Source: Lunularia cruciata
Lineage: Eukaryota > Streptophyta > Marchantiopsida > Lunulariales > Lunulariaceae
NCBI GenBank assembly: GCA_948567375.1
Contig: OX419755.1
Span: 67,274,944 to 67,338,943, forward strand
Reading direction: 5' to 3'
Length of the DNA stretch: 64,000 nucleotides
In this document: positions 22,041-34,989 of the stretch, in pieces
Layout of the letters: each line of letters starts with the position of its first letter
Numbering within the stretch: position 1 is the first letter of the stretch
Made by a program: the position numbers and the translations under genes
The notes under the pieces: generated by a model
What the model was told of the DNA's origin: nothing
The model's input: only the letters and a program-made list of their open reading frames with translations
Databases searched by the model: none

Positions 22041-22640
22041 CAATGAGTGTGGTATCCAGAGGTGTCAAAGCAATTGCCTCTGGAGGCTCATCCTCACACT
22101 CATCTCCTAATGGTATGAAGGCTCCTCTCCAAGCCTGCTGCACCAACTGATCTGCATGCTGCTGCAATGCCTCCTCTGAACTCCACAATGGAACATCCAA
22201 GGTGGATGGAACAATCCCACTCGTACTCCAAAGCCAAGTGATCTCCTCTGGTACTGGAGTATCCTCTGCATGGACATTCCCCTCCAACAAGTCACCAGGC
22301 CAAGTAACTGCACCACTGAAAGCTAAAACTGATGTTGCCATGGTCTCGGATTGTAGTGAGCCAAGGCTACCACTATTGAAGCATACTGGTAGGCAACATA
22401 CTCGTCCCTCACCAGACTGCCAACCCGGTCTATAAGAGGCTATCTCCTCCCAATAGTCAATGTTGAAACCCATGGGGTATAACACTGCTCCTCCAACTAG
22501 CACATCATATGACTCAGCTATCGTCACAATAGCCTGAGCTCTCACCACCGAGCTATCAGTCGGATGACCAGGCTGAACCAGGAAAACAAGTTCTCCACGT
22601 GTGATGTACTATGTCAAACCATCACCTAGAGATGTCTAGA
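22041..22640 (-). pseudogene. Protease C-terminus and linker of unknown function
   Basis: After stops just below 22642 the frame continues to ESYDVLVGGAVLYPMGFNID (about 22515-22460), the retropepsin C-terminal D-x-L-x-G stretch. About 145 residues without a known motif follow, Trp- and acid-rich, before methyltransferase motif I. The segment may be a regulatory or spacer part of the methyltransferase. Confidence 0.6.
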
Positions 22641-22641
22641 T

Positions 22642-23298
22642 CTAAAATGGACACTTCTCCACATCGGTCTTTCGTAACTCCAGACCGACAACTGCAGCCT
22701 TCTCCAACATAAGGGGCTGCGCACCAGAGTCTAACAAGACTCTCTGTGGTATATAGACCTTCCCTAAAGGTTCCACCAAACGGAAAATCCCCCTCTGGTT
22801 ATCCAATAGGACAACACCAGGTGTGAACCGCGCTCTCTCAAAGGCCGGTCTAGCTGGCAACTCCTCCAATCTAGCCGTTGCTGCCTGCCATAAACCATTG
22901 GTGGCTGAACGGATCCCATGCTCCTCAACCAAGCCAGCTCCACTACCAACCACCTCTGCTCTAGTAGTAGGAACTGCACCATCCCTACTCTCACACAACG
23001 TGGCAGCCAACCGGAACATTGGGGTTGGGTCAACTCCCAATGTAAACATGTCACTGGCTGAAAACAAAGGACGCCGCATAATCAGCTGAGCCGCTCCCAA
23101 CATCATGCTAGACTCAGTCTCTATAGTAGCAGGTGGCTGACTAGCAGGTAGTCCATCATGTACTCCATCACCACCTACCACACCTACACTGGGATGTCTA
23201 GGAACCATGGATGTTGTCTGCAATGCCTCAGATAGTGTGAAAGATTGGGGAAGTCTGACCTGTCTCCTAACCTCTCCTTGCTGTGGGTCCAACTCCAC
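22642..23298 (-). pseudogene. Retropepsin protease of the DNMT element
   Basis: The active-site strand QRVLLDSGAQPLML has the catalytic Asp at 22731-22729 and a standard D-S-G-A. It is followed by the hydrophobic VVGLEL strand. About 180 residues of low-complexity gag-pol linker precede it. It would cleave the polyprotein, including release of the methyltransferase. The frame ends at TAG (22644-22642) with further TAG stops just beyond. Confidence 0.75.
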
Positions 23299-23651
23299 TG
23301 ATGCCCCTCTAGGCTATGGAGCACGTACTGCACTCCTAGTCACTATTGCAGATGCATCCACTTGTACTGCTCCGCACATGAAGTCCAAAGCATCTCTATC
23401 ACCAACATATGAGATAGAAGCCTCAGCACCCGAATCTGATCTCCTCTAAGCAATAGCCATACTAGCCAATCTCTGCTCTAACTGCTCAATCCGAGTAGCC
23501 ATAGCTGTGTCAGAAGTAAGGGCAAGTACTGCACCCCTACTAGGTGTAGATCCTCTACCACCACCTCTACCACCTCGTCCTCCAAGAACTGGAGCTCCTC
23601 TACTACCAGCCATAGCAGCCCTACCACTCCATAACTCCGGGTGTAGGTCAA

Positions 23652-23790
23652 AACACCGGTCACTAGTGTGACCAAATCTGTGGCAATGCTCACACTGCCT
23701 TTGTGTTGGCTATGATGCACTAGAGGTATCAGGTCCGCTACCCTAAGTACACTCTCTCCTATGGTGAGGTCCACCACAAGTCCAACAAGC
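23652..23790 (-). pseudogene. Two CCHC zinc knuckles (nucleocapsid) of the DNMT element
   Basis: The first knuckle is CWTCGGPHHRREC (about 23788-23750), one residue shorter than the canonical spacing. The second is CEHCHRFGHTSDRC (23693-23652), an exact C-x2-C-x4-H-x4-C. Two TAG codons between them, both of CAG type, break the frame. The pair would bind the RNA genome. Confidence 0.8.
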
Positions 23791-24917
23791 AACACCACCA
23801 CTCACTGGCTACTGCTGACCCAAAAATGAGGGTAAGGGTCTAACTCCACTAGGCCCTCCACTCGCTCCATAGGATCTGGGCTGTCCACCCTGTCCTCAAA
23901 AACCAACTGGGCGTGGTGCACTCTACTACACTCTAGGAGAAGTCACAGCCATGGATGAGGTCTCCCTACCAAATCCAGATATCACCACTCTCTCCTCCAC
24001 CATATTGAGCTCAATATGCTCAACCAAACCAAAGACTACTGCCAAAGTGGGCGAAGTAGCTTGCAACAACGTAACATCACAAACTCTACGTCGTAACTCC
24101 CTGTCCAGTATCCCATCCCAAAACTGGACTGCCTGGGCCTCAATAACTCCCTGAGTGAAACTGATCAGCCACCTCATGCAAGTGTATGCCTTGCGTAGGC
24201 TCTCTCTAGCCTTCTGCTGGAACTCCTGCAAGCTCCTCAGCTTGTCAGTCCGCACTCCCTGGTAGTTTTGCCTCAAACATAGAAAGAACTCCACCATGGG
24301 GTTAAACCCCGGTACCACACCACCTCCTGCAGCGGTACCTCCACTCGTAGTAGCACTATCTCCAACTAGTGCACCTCCACTAGCTCCACCAACACTACTT
24401 GAGCTAGAACTCGTGGGTACAGCCGATCTACTCCTGGCCACCAAGCCTAAAGTGATGGAGACATAGTGTGGAGACCAATACTATCTCCATAACTCAATCT
24501 CCTCTAAATGAGCTCTCCTGAACTCATGGTAGTCATCCATTGGTAGACCCTCCAAGTGCTGAAACAACCCCTTCCATGCCATGAAGGGTGTGAACAAAGT
24601 CGGGTTCCGCATCTGCTGCAGATCATACCAACTATCAAACTCTTGGATGAAGTCATCCAACTCAATGGTACCCACTATACCAGAGTAAAGCCTAGGGCCT
24701 TTGGAGGCCCCATAAAATCTTTTCCATGTCCCACAACAACAGTGCGGACACACCAAGTGCACTCTCAACTGAATCAGCTCCTGTGTTGAACTCCAACTCA
24801 GAGTCAATCTCCTCCCTCACTGGGACCTGAGATACAAGCTGATACCGAGCGCCACTCCGAGTAAACCCACTGTGTACTGCAGGGCTAACTCCTCTGGAAT
24901 CTCCAAAGAACTCCGTC
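23791..24917 (-). pseudogene. gag capsid region of the DNMT element
   Basis: Homology to copy 1 suggests a start at about 24917, where copy 1 has ATG and this copy has ACG. The frame shifts by one base near 24720. The protein goes on with IELDDFIQEFDSWYDLQQM, a Ser/Gly-rich linker, and the capsid-like helical part (FFLCLRQNYQGVRTDKLRSL, ARESLRKAYTCMRWL, AVQFWDGILDRELRRRV). A TAG at about 24481 separates the first two parts. Confidence 0.75.
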
Positions 24918-25320
24918 GTGACAAAGTAACCGCAACAACAAACCTGAACCACCAACTGCAACCGCAAGTGCCCCACCAAGTGTCAACACCACCACGTGCC
25001 AACACCACCAAGCACCTCCCACTAATGTAACTCTAACCGAGATAACTACCCTAGGAGAAAGTGCAACCTGTAACCTGCCATCATAACATGCACTCTCACG
25101 GTCTGCAGGTCATCACTTCCTGCCTCATCGGAGAGAAACAAAGGTAGTTTGACTGGTCATCACTCCAGCCTCACCACCGAGAGCACACCAAAGCACCAAC
25201 GCTCAAAAGTCAGGGCACCTCACACAAACATGGTGCACAAATAGGAAGTAGAGAATGGAGGGGATCCAATCACAAGAAATCTAAATGAAAACCCTCCATC
25301 TCATAACACAACACGAGACT

Positions 25321-25333
25321 GACTCTGCCACCA
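25321..25333 (-). other. Primer binding site of the DNMT element
   Basis: The minus strand reads TGGTGGCAGAGTC, two bases from the LTR end at 25336. It resembles the initiator-Met tRNA site with two central mismatches and is matched by 6161-6173 in copy 1. Confidence 0.55.
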
Positions 25334-25335
25334 TT

Positions 25336-26668
25336 TGGCATTTGACATAAGAGAAGTTCAAATCTCAGTCCTAAGCTACCAGGCTCACCAAGAATGGGAT
25401 CAAATTGCCTCTACTAGCCAAAGCTACATGTGTATAGATAACAATGGCACAGTCACTATGACAACAAGTGAGGGTGGACCAGTTGGCTAGGGCACCAGTC
25501 TAGGAACAAGAGATCTAGGGGTCAAACCCTGTTGTGCACAATCTAGCAGGAAAGGTAGATTTTGCCAACCAATGACCAAGATCTACTTTAAACTAGCTAG
25601 TCTCACGCCAGCAAGTTGGCCCTTCTAGGCCTTTGTAGCCTCTCATAGCCCTATGCCTCGAAGCCTTGAAACGCCAAAATTCAGCCAAATGAGGCCTTTC
25701 TTGTTGCCACTTCGAACCTCCTCCAAAATTGGCAAAACTTTTCCAAATCTGCAAAACTCCTCCAAACTAGCGAAACTCCTTCAAATCTGGCCAAAATCTA
25801 ATGTAAATCCCAACCAAAATCTGACATAAACCCTAAAGATGGTTGTCCGCCAAATCTCCCGCTAACTTTCCACTTGAGCCAAATTGACAACACGGGTTTT
25901 TCCAAATCACAAATTCATGAGAAAAGCTTCCCAACTCCACCTTCGATTTGACTTTCTGAGCCCAACTTGCAGCAAATTGGTCCTGCCTTCACCTTCTGAG
26001 CTCAAAATCGCAACATTGCTTGAAATTTGCTCCTTCTTTGCTCAAAATTTGGCCAGCGCTTCCGCACACCGTTTGCCTAATTGCCAAATCTACATCAATC
26101 GATTGAGCTTCTGCACACTAGGGAAACACAGAACTTGAATCGAGCTACCAACGATCCACCAAGCTTGGAGATACCACCAACACTCACAGTTCCTGCACCC
26201 GATTTCCCCCTGACTTCACTTCTCTGATGTAATCAGATTGTTTACCACTCTCAACTCAACTCAACTCAGATTAGTACTTGATCCATCACTCTATAAACTG
26301 CCAACAACTGGGCACTGATTACAGTCAAGCCACACCCACTCAAGCATAGAGAATCCAGGTGACGCTCGCCGGCCTCTGTCCACCATAGCCAGGAACTCGA
26401 AGGCTCAACATCAGAGAAGTGAGCTCTTTGGAGCTCACTCTGAAACTATACCCCTTGGACTCAAGCTAGCACTGAAACCCTAACGGTCCCGCTGATGGCA
26501 CACTCGATGGTGAAAACGGTGCAAAGTGATGGTGGGCCCTACCATGAAGTCAGTACCCCAAACACGAAATCTAACCGTCGGAAAGTAGTCTCTGAGAAAC
26601 TGCTAAAATAACTCTAACTACTATCACTGGAACTCTAGTGTCCGAGCATCTAGATGAGGAACTACAAA
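25336..26668 (-). repeat. 5' LTR of the DNMT element
   Basis: It is 1333 bp, ending (minus strand) in GCCA at 25336. The start is eroded: the match to the family LTR stops at 26668, ten bases short of the TGTCACACCA terminus seen at 17345 and 62661. Beyond it the sequence is unrelated. Confidence 0.8.
25475..25530 (+). repeat. tRNA-like A and B boxes inside the LTR (SINE candidate)
   Basis: TGGACCAGTTGG (25475-25486) resembles a pol III A box. GGGTCAAACCCT (25518-25530) resembles a B box about 40 bases downstream. The surrounding segment is absent from the LTR at 6176-7098 but present at the right end of the window. No A-rich tail or target duplication was seen. Confidence 0.35.
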
Positions 26669-28503
26669 GCTAAGGACAAAGCTAAGGATTCTTTTCCATG
26701 AGCTTTCCTTGGACTTTGCAAAAAATCTGCACCAAAAAGACTTTTAGACCAAAGAGTTCTTTCCTCAAAGCCAAATATCTAAGAATGACAAAGATCCATT
26801 ATAACTAAATTCAATTTGGTGTTAGTCACTTTTTAAAACTCCTCTAAATAGGTATCATTTTGATCTTGGATTTGATGAACTCTAGCTCTCTATAGTTTAA
26901 CTTATTATTATAGAAACTAAAATAATAATTTTTAGTAGCTCACAATATTAAACTAGATATACTAATAGACCACAAATGATTCAATGGGCATTAAATCTAA
27001 TCATTGAAACACTCTTGGGCACATTGCCTGCATATTAGTTTGATGGTATTGAGTTAGTTACAACTTGCTAAGTTTAGTAATTACTAAGCTAGCTAAATGA
27101 GGACGAAAATCCAACATCTAATTTTTGGATACTAAATTAGATCTTGGGGAATTTGAAATATAGAGTGTAATATTATAATATCTCATTCTATATTAGAGGA
27201 AGATCTCTTAAGAGGAATTTTATATAAATGTGTGATAAAAGCACATCCAAGTGCATATTTACCTAAGATTCCTTACCTAGGATAATTTACATAAAGTGTG
27301 GATTTTACAAAATTTCTTAGGCATTTACTATGGTAATTATATAAGATGTTTATGGTAATTATATAAAGGCATCCACTCTTTAGTGAGCTTGGAGCAAGGG
27401 CTGAGTGAGAGTCTTTGCAAGTATATTTGCTAACTAAATAATAAGATATTTTACTTATGTGTGCTAATATTATGGTTGTAAATATTAAAGGAACCTTTAA
27501 CTCTAAAGGCCTCTTATGTGAGTGCAAGGGTAGGACCGTCCATATTAACATAGTTATAGTCTTCCCTCATGGGCCATCTTGGAAGAGCTTTGACATAAGA
27601 GAAGGAATGAGTGCTCTAAGGGAAAAAATTCAAAGACTTAGCAATTGAATGAGAGATTTCTTTTGGAATTGGTATATATGATGGTACTCACTATCAACTT
27701 GTTATTTGGTTTAGTATATTGTGTATAAAAAGTGTAATTAGAGATAACCTTGGGTGAGAGATAGGCTGATCAATTTCTAGTTATATTCCAAAATCATAAT
27801 AATATCGAGCAAAAATGTATATTTAATTTATCTAATTTAAAGAAAATGAAATATAATATAATATCTAATGATTTATCTAATTTTTTTGCTTTATCATCAA
27901 ATAATTTTGGTATTCAAAAACATGATACTTAAGGACCAAAGGCTACTCAAGATTAATTTTATAGTCCAAATTTATAAATAAAATAATTATTTTATGATTA
28001 TATTTCTTGATTATTGGTAATTTCATCATGCAATGTCTATTTTAAGGGATTGAGATGGTATTATAAAGCTTTTAGAATGTGTATCCAATAGACTTAAAAT
28101 GTACAAAACAAAGCTTAAATGTAAGTTATAATTTATATCTCATATTTCAATTTTTTACTTAGAATCATAATATTTAAGAATTAAATATTCCATGGATTTT
28201 ACTTGTTCTTTAATTAATAGTGATAAGGTTAATTAATGATTTTAATCTGTATATTCTTAAGATCTCTTAACACTCAACCCTAAAAGCCTTTGTATTGTAC
28301 TTCCATATTGAAATTTTATATTGTTGTATGCGTTATTGATGTTTCTAAAACAATGAAAATTAAATTGTTGGTCTATTGCATGCAATATTAGTTCTTCATG
28401 TTAAATTACTAGTTCTTTAAGTAAAAGAATCTCAAATAATAGTACCTAATTGCTTTCCTTTCCCATGTCATTTATCACTTACACACCTCCTCAAACATCT
28501 AGG
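26669..28503. other. No gene seen, strongly AT-rich
   Basis: No domain or LTR terminus was recognised. A 20-bp tandem pair (TATGGTAATTATATAA) lies at about 27328-27366. Confidence 0.4.
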
Positions 28504-28508
28504 CATAA

Positions 28509-29240
28509 TGTAATACCAATAGCTAGACATATGATCTAGAGATGAAATTTGGTTTGGTGTCATCTGGAAGGATGTTATACATGATGGACTAAAAAGATCA
28601 GATAGAGGTATCAACAAAAGGGTACTTCTACTAATAGTACAAAAATCAAAACAAACTTGAAAACTTTAGAACTAATAGCTAGACATATGATCTAGAGGCA
28701 AAAAAAATTTTGATAACATCTAGAAGAATTTTATATGTGATGGACTAAATATATCAGAAAGAGGTATCACCAAAAGGGTACTTCTACAAATAGGGCAAAA
28801 ACTTAAATATGCTTGATATCAATTTTGAGTGCCTTAACGAATGAATTTGGTCTCAAAAATATGCACATTCTTCCCCTAGGAAAGAAAAGGCTTGCCTCCT
28901 TCCTCCCTGTTTGTCTCATCAAGAGATTTCCAATGGTACCTCACCCATACAATTTGGAGATTCCTACATGAAGATTCTATAAAGATCCCCTCCGCTCAAC
29001 AATGGTTTGACCAACCAGATAGGACTAGATCCAACATGTCACCCATGCATGCATCTAATTTGAGGGTGGAGATCAATGAATTGTCACAAATCCAGGTATC
29101 TAATCCAAGGGTTATGCTTCCGTTGAGTGTCTCTGCTTTGCTATATAATAAAGCCAAGGTGCTCCTTTTGTGCATCGTAGTTTTATTGTGAAACTTGTGT
29201 TTTCTCTTTTGTGTTTCTCTATTATCCTTGGAACATTACA
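28509..29240 (+). repeat. Solo LTR with target-site duplication CATAA
   Basis: It starts TGTAATACCA and ends GGAACATTACA. Exact 5-bp duplications CATAA lie at 28504-28508 and 29241-29245. A roughly 110-bp stretch is duplicated inside it (about 28520-28640 and 28670-28790). A related, diverged LTR is at 54615-55170. No internal region is present, so it is a solo LTR left by recombination. Confidence 0.85.
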
Positions 29241-29245
29241 CATAA

Positions 29246-31480
29246 CTAAAGGAGTAAGTTTTAGTTCATCAAATATGGGTTTGCAATCCAAATTGCACTT
29301 ACCTCTAGCATTTAATTCCAAATTCAAATTTCAAAAGTTCCCTTGTTTCTTGCATTCCTCCTCATATATCTAGCAATTATTGCCATCTTGAATTCTTGAG
29401 TACACAAGTCATTTTGTATGTTAGATCATCTTCGCCATTTTTGTACCTCATCAATTGTCCAAACTATGAAACCATAATTGTTATATCAAGTTCTTATTGA
29501 TGTGGATGTGCAATGTTGATTTCTATGGCTCTTTTATGAATCCTTGAAAGTTTTCAAATCTACCTACTACATCAATTTCATCCTCACCAAAGGTTTGGTA
29601 TTTTTTAAGGATCTTCATTGTCTCTTATGCTATCTCCAAACATCTTCAACCAAAGCTAATACCACATGTTCTTGATTGGCTCAAACTCCATTTTATATCA
29701 TATTTCTATTGCTTGTTTGTCTCTCCTAAAGCTCTTTCAGATGTAAACTAGAATTTTTTTTCTAAATAGAATCTTTCTTTATTAAAATTTAAAATTTTTC
29801 ATATTGGAATATAAGATGAATTCTTAAGATAGTTGAAAAGATGACAACAAAAATCTCCTTCAAAGGTTTAAAAATAAATATGAAACATATCAAAATATAA
29901 AGCAGTTAACTAGCTGTTAAAAAATGCAATTGAACCTAAGATGGGAAAATGTAACCAATTATCTACCAAAATTTCATCTTTAGACCAAAACAAGCAAAAG
30001 GTGGAATACCACCAATCCATAATAATTAGATAATCCAGGTTGGAAATAGCAGCTATTGCAATAAGTCTTTGGGGTTTCTTGGCTACAATATTTTGGGACC
30101 ACAGACAATCCAATATGTGAGATATCTCAGACCAAACCACTTTTTGATATTCTTGCTTACCAAAATATTCTTTGGTGTCCTTCCTTAAGTGTCCAACCTT
30201 AGTTGCTATCTAAGTGCTTTTGACAAAAGATCCTTCTTATACAAGGCATTTTTTGTCCTCTACATTACTTTTAAGCTTTAATCCTCAGCCCATTGAGTTT
30301 AAACTCACCAAAGGATCTGCTTGCATTTAGAATCAAGTTGAGTTTCTTTGAGCTATCTTTGAGCATTTAGTCAAAGACATAATCTTAAGTGAATCTTTGT
30401 AAAGGATTGATTGCATTTGACTTTATAATATTAATGTCATGTTTTTCTATAATAGAGATCTATTATATTTATAATAGTTTCAATAAAAATATGGAAAATT
30501 TCCCCAAAAGGACCATAGTTTTTCAACAATTGATTTATTACCATCTAATTTGTCCAAAAAATAATTTTAACTCACATCTAGACATGGTGAATCCAAGTAC
30601 AAAGTTGCACAATCTAATTTTTACTTAATACAACCTCATCCAAAGTTGGAGTGTTGAGTTTTTTTGTTGTGATTAACAAGGGAGTACATTTAGGTGGACT
30701 TAAAATTATATCTTATATTGAGATATACAAAGTAGGAAGTATCATATGCTTCTCATTTGATATTAAAAAAATCAATTGAAGTCAATCTTCTTACTTAATA
30801 ATTCACATCTAAAGTTTAACTTTGCTTTTTTGATCACATTGAACATTTAATCAGGAATTTATTTCTTGAAGTTTCCAACATACCTTTTGAAGATTTTGGG
30901 TGTAAGACCAGCATAAAGGGTTCTAGTACCACAAAGAATAATTTTAGCCTTAAGTTCTGCCTTAACACATTGTATGTTGATGTAATAATCATAGTGTCTT
31001 TGAGGATTTGGAGATATTATATGATCTTGCTCAACTATGCAATTACTTAAAGTTATATAATATTTCCTGTTGTGAAATTCCATAGTCTTAGAAGTGCAAA
31101 TGTATTATGTCCATCCAATGAGCATTTGAGTGTTTCATAATGATTTTTCTTTGGTGGAGAATGAGATTAGAAAGTTTAAGCATAAATTTCTTACTAAAGA
31201 AGATGTGCTTAACTCCTACCAAATTTCAACAAATAACCAACCTTCATGTTATATATTGCAAAGTAATAAAAATAATAAAGAACATGAATAGATATTGATA
31301 AGAAAAATTAAAATTTGTACTTAGTTTAGAAGCAAATATTTTGAGATCACTTAACATGTAATCCACTTCATCACTTCTAATTTTTAACACCCAAGATTAG
31401 CATTGAGTTGACCTACCACATGGCAATAAAATTCATTTAATCCTTACTTCCTAATTGCATATTTTAATTACTTTTGAGTA
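29246..31480. other. No gene seen
   Basis: AT-rich sequence with only short, unsupported open frames. Confidence 0.4.
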
Positions 31481-32000
31481 CTTTACTAAGTAATTCTAAG
31501 TACTTACTACCTTGCCTTTGGATTTTTTGCTCCCTATTGTCCATCTCTTCAATTTCAAGTTACTAGTTCAAATCCTTTTCTTTTACTTTAGTTTGCTAAA
31601 GTGCAAAGGCTACCCTAAGATTCTCCATTACCTTTGTAGATTGTAAGTCCAAGTATCCAAATTTTCTGTTTTCATCCTTATAGTATAGTCTACATTGTCA
31701 CTATATCCTCAAGTTGCTTCATTTTCATAAAGTAAGAATTTATAGTTATTATTAGATTTTTTATTTTTGAGTTTATCCTTTTGGTCATCTCCACTTGTTT
31801 GATCAACTTCTCTACATTTGCTTGCAAAATCCTAAGTTTGAGCTTGCTCTTCCCTTAACTTAGTTGCAATATCATTGAGCTTATATTGTGACTATTATTC
31901 TTTTCTCTATCTTTTGTAGCTAAATAGGGGCAAAATGCCTCTCCACTACATTCTCCAAGACTTCATTACAAGAAGCTTCATTTTTGCTTTGTTTATATAT
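31481..32000 (-). pseudogene. Possible decayed coiled-coil ORF
   Basis: Minus-strand fragments such as QANVEKLIKQVEMTKRINSK and KMKQLEDIV are heptad-like. They resemble the coiled-coil part of the CC elements in style, but no specific alignment or terminus was found. Confidence 0.25.
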
Positions 32001-34860
32001 CCTTGGTGTATTTATTAGCCAAATCTAAAACCAACCTTGCAATAGTATGATGCTTTTGGAACTTCATTCTCATCCCAATCTCTACCTTTATTTCAAAGGC
32101 TTTTGTCAGATTATCAAATATACTTCATCAAGTCTTGAAGCACACATTGATTATTGATTTTACAGATCACATTCAAAGAAGTAAGACATAAATACTATAC
32201 CCAAGCTAAAAAATTGTCATCATCTCCAAATAGAAGTGACATGTGGTTTGGACATTTTTGTAGCATACAAGTAAAGTCCAACTTGATTTCTCATCCTTGC
32301 ACTGTATATTATAAGGATGAAATTATAAGGTAAAGAAGGTGGCTTTAGAAATTTCAAAATGACTTTATATTCAACATCTACAAGTGAAGTAGTGTGAACT
32401 AAAGATCCCAATAAGAGAAGAAACTATTTCCTTCTATCTTTCATCTTCAATCTCAATATTTAAAGAGTTATAAGTGTCCAATACTACCTTTACATTTTTT
32501 TCCTCTTGGGTCTTTTCATTCTAGAAGAAGGTAGATGTAAAGATGTCGTACTATTTTTTTTCTTATTGTTGAGGTCACACACTCAAAATAATATTCTCTT
32601 TTCTGGTAGAAAAATTTGTATGACTTGTATACAAATCATATGAGAAGGTAAGAAGATACTTGGGAGAGGTATATTAAGGTCTATATATAGCATTGTCTTT
32701 GGTCTTGAATATATTTGCCTGGTTTGGTAGTTCTTCCTTTAATACCAATTCCCAAAATTTAGTCTCATAACTATACGGTGAGTTTTATAAGAGGAATTAA
32801 AATAGGTAACGATGTCCATTCTAACAGAAATCTCACAAGACCAAAGTACAGTTCTTGGTTCTATCTATCTATTTGACCTGGTTGGTGGCTTCTTGAACAA
32901 AAGAGCTAAGTCCAAATTGTCATATGCTTGGGTCTAATGCAACCGAGTCTAAAGAGGATTGTTTACAAGATTGATCTAAAGCTTTTCGCATGCAAGTTTT
33001 ATTCCTTTAGGTAGTTGTCCTATCAAATGGCAAAACAAGGAATATAATGGATTGTTTCTTAGGTTGCATATGTTTATGGAAGTTTAAGTTGTTGAGATCT
33101 TGTTAAGTCATATCCAGATCTTGGTCTGGATAAGAAAAGTTAGCCGCCATTCTTCACCTCCTTTCTTAAGCATTTTAAAAGGCTTCGATCAAGTAATAAG
33201 TATTTAAAAAGGCTTAATTTACCAAAGTCACATGCGTCCAGCATGTAGCACATATGGTTCTTTCTACATGTACGAATAATCGACCTTAACCTTGTATTTT
33301 GTTGTCTCTCCACCATAATATTTTATGATGGTCTTTTAACCATTTTCAAGTCTTTGATCAGACGAGCATGTGTGTATGTGTGTGGGAACTCACTTGCATT
33401 CCACTCCCAAATAATGTAAACCTTCCATCACTCAATACATTATGTACCAAATCATATTAGAAATCATTTTGATAATTCTTTTAAGTAAAAGAACTTTCAC
33501 ATTCCTTTTTACTTTACGTTTGATATTTCTAGCCAATTCCCATCTCAGCTGGTGGTCTTCTTCAATCTATCTTCTGTATTCATCCCAATTCTCATCCCAA
33601 TTATAGCTGACTTTGGTTTTGATTCATATGTATTTGGTATCATTAAAGAAATCCAAGCTTGTTTATTTCCACCTTTTCTGACTTTGGGTTTTGACACAAA
33701 CATAATTTAATGATTAACTCCAAAGTTGGTCTAGAGTCTAAGACAAAGTTACATCACGAAAAGTACAAAATGAACCTGCACCTTGGAGTTTATACTTATT
33801 GTGTTGATTTGTATGTCTTTATGGAAGACATACAAATAAAGACATACAAAAGCATAATTTGGATTTCTCAAGCTAGAGTTAACTAAGTCCAAAATCTGAA
33901 GTTACACCACTAACACTAGCATGTTTAGAACCTATCAATGTCACGTCTTTTTTATTTCAAGCCAAGCTACCCGCAAGCTCAAATAGATTCAAAATCTACA
34001 ACTAGTTTTATTTTGACGGCTTGGTATTTACTTGAACAAGTTAAGTATACCTTTCATTCTTGATAAGGTAGGGTTTTAATATGATAAACGTCGTGACCCA
34101 ATTATCAAAATCTATATCAAATTCTACTGTTGTAGATAAATGATTCCTAAATGATTCCCTCTCTTCTCTCCGAATTCAACACTCTACTCATCTTCATCTT
34201 CTTCTTTTTCTTTTTAATTATTAACGAATGTCGTCAAGGAATGAGCTCTAAGCTCATGCATTTGTTCGTAATTTCTTTCAATAATATGGCCTATTGTCGA
34301 TAATTGTAATTCTTCTTCTCCGTTTTGGTTTTAAAACTTAAGATAGGATAACAAGGATCAAATACTAAAAATATAGTAAGATAACACGAAGATCAAGACA
34401 GTGTGAATTCAAAACAAAACTAATATCCGTTGTCAATTAAAATGTTTTAATCGATTTCCTGATGACCATCACTAAGATTTACGATAGTCGATAACGATAA
34501 CCATGGATCACTTCCAATAATAACTAAAATATTTCTCATTATATCATTATAGAAGCTGCATAATAACCACTGAAATTGAAACCCCTAATTAGTATCCCAC
34601 TCCTCCTTTCAGCCGTACCACAAGCCGCAAGTACAGTAGACCTGAAAGAAATACCCTTACAGCTTGCAAAGATGAAAGATACCGAAGATGTCCAATATGA
34701 AGTGCTCGATAACCAGGTACGTCGGAAATCGTGAGTAACAACCCAACTTACCAACTACCACTTGCCTGTGTGCATGCGATGAAAGAGAAAAAGGTGATCG
34801 TATAGAATGCCAAGAAGGATGGGAAGATCCCCTCAAGGCCGGACAAGGAGGAAACATTAG
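32001..34860. other. No gene seen
   Basis: AT-rich. A short inverted repeat on TATGTCTTTAT/ATAAAGACATA lies near 33811-33855. Nothing else was recognised. Confidence 0.4.
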
Positions 34861-34989
34861 GGGTAAAATGGACCTGAGCTCCAATAGTATTGATATGAAT
34901 ATCGATAGTATTTGCCCCCTATTGCACATAAGGGTAAAATGGATCTGAGCTCCAATAGTACTGATATGAATATCAACAGTATCTGCCCT
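34861..34989 (+). repeat. 71-bp tandem duplication
   Basis: Two nearly identical units, starting GGGTAAAATGGA at 34861 and 34932. A related piece with flanking similarity (GAAGGATGGGAA..ATCCC..TCAAG) recurs at about 38165-38260, so both are parts of a dispersed repeat. Confidence 0.7.

Larger units (their letters stand above)
16897..26668 (-). mobile_element. DNMT-type Ty3 retrotransposon, main copy
   Basis: A roughly 9.8-kb minus-strand element. Order in reading direction: 5' LTR (26668-25336), primer site, gag with two zinc knuckles, protease, cytosine-5 DNA methyltransferase, RT, RNase H, integrase, GPY/F, PHD finger, purine tract (CTAGGGGGGCG at about 17455), and a truncated 3' LTR (17345-16897). 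gag through RNase H share one frame; integrase and PHD share another after a one-base frameshift near 19075. The element is dead: it has many TAG and TGA stops and at least two frameshifts. Retrotransposon-borne methyltransferases have been reported from charophyte algae and dinoflagellates (recalled from the literature, not checked here). Confidence 0.9.

Noticed and set aside
33811-33855. Inverted and direct copies of a TATGTCTTTAT motif
   Set aside because: Short, AT-rich and without flanking duplications; it does not support a MITE call.
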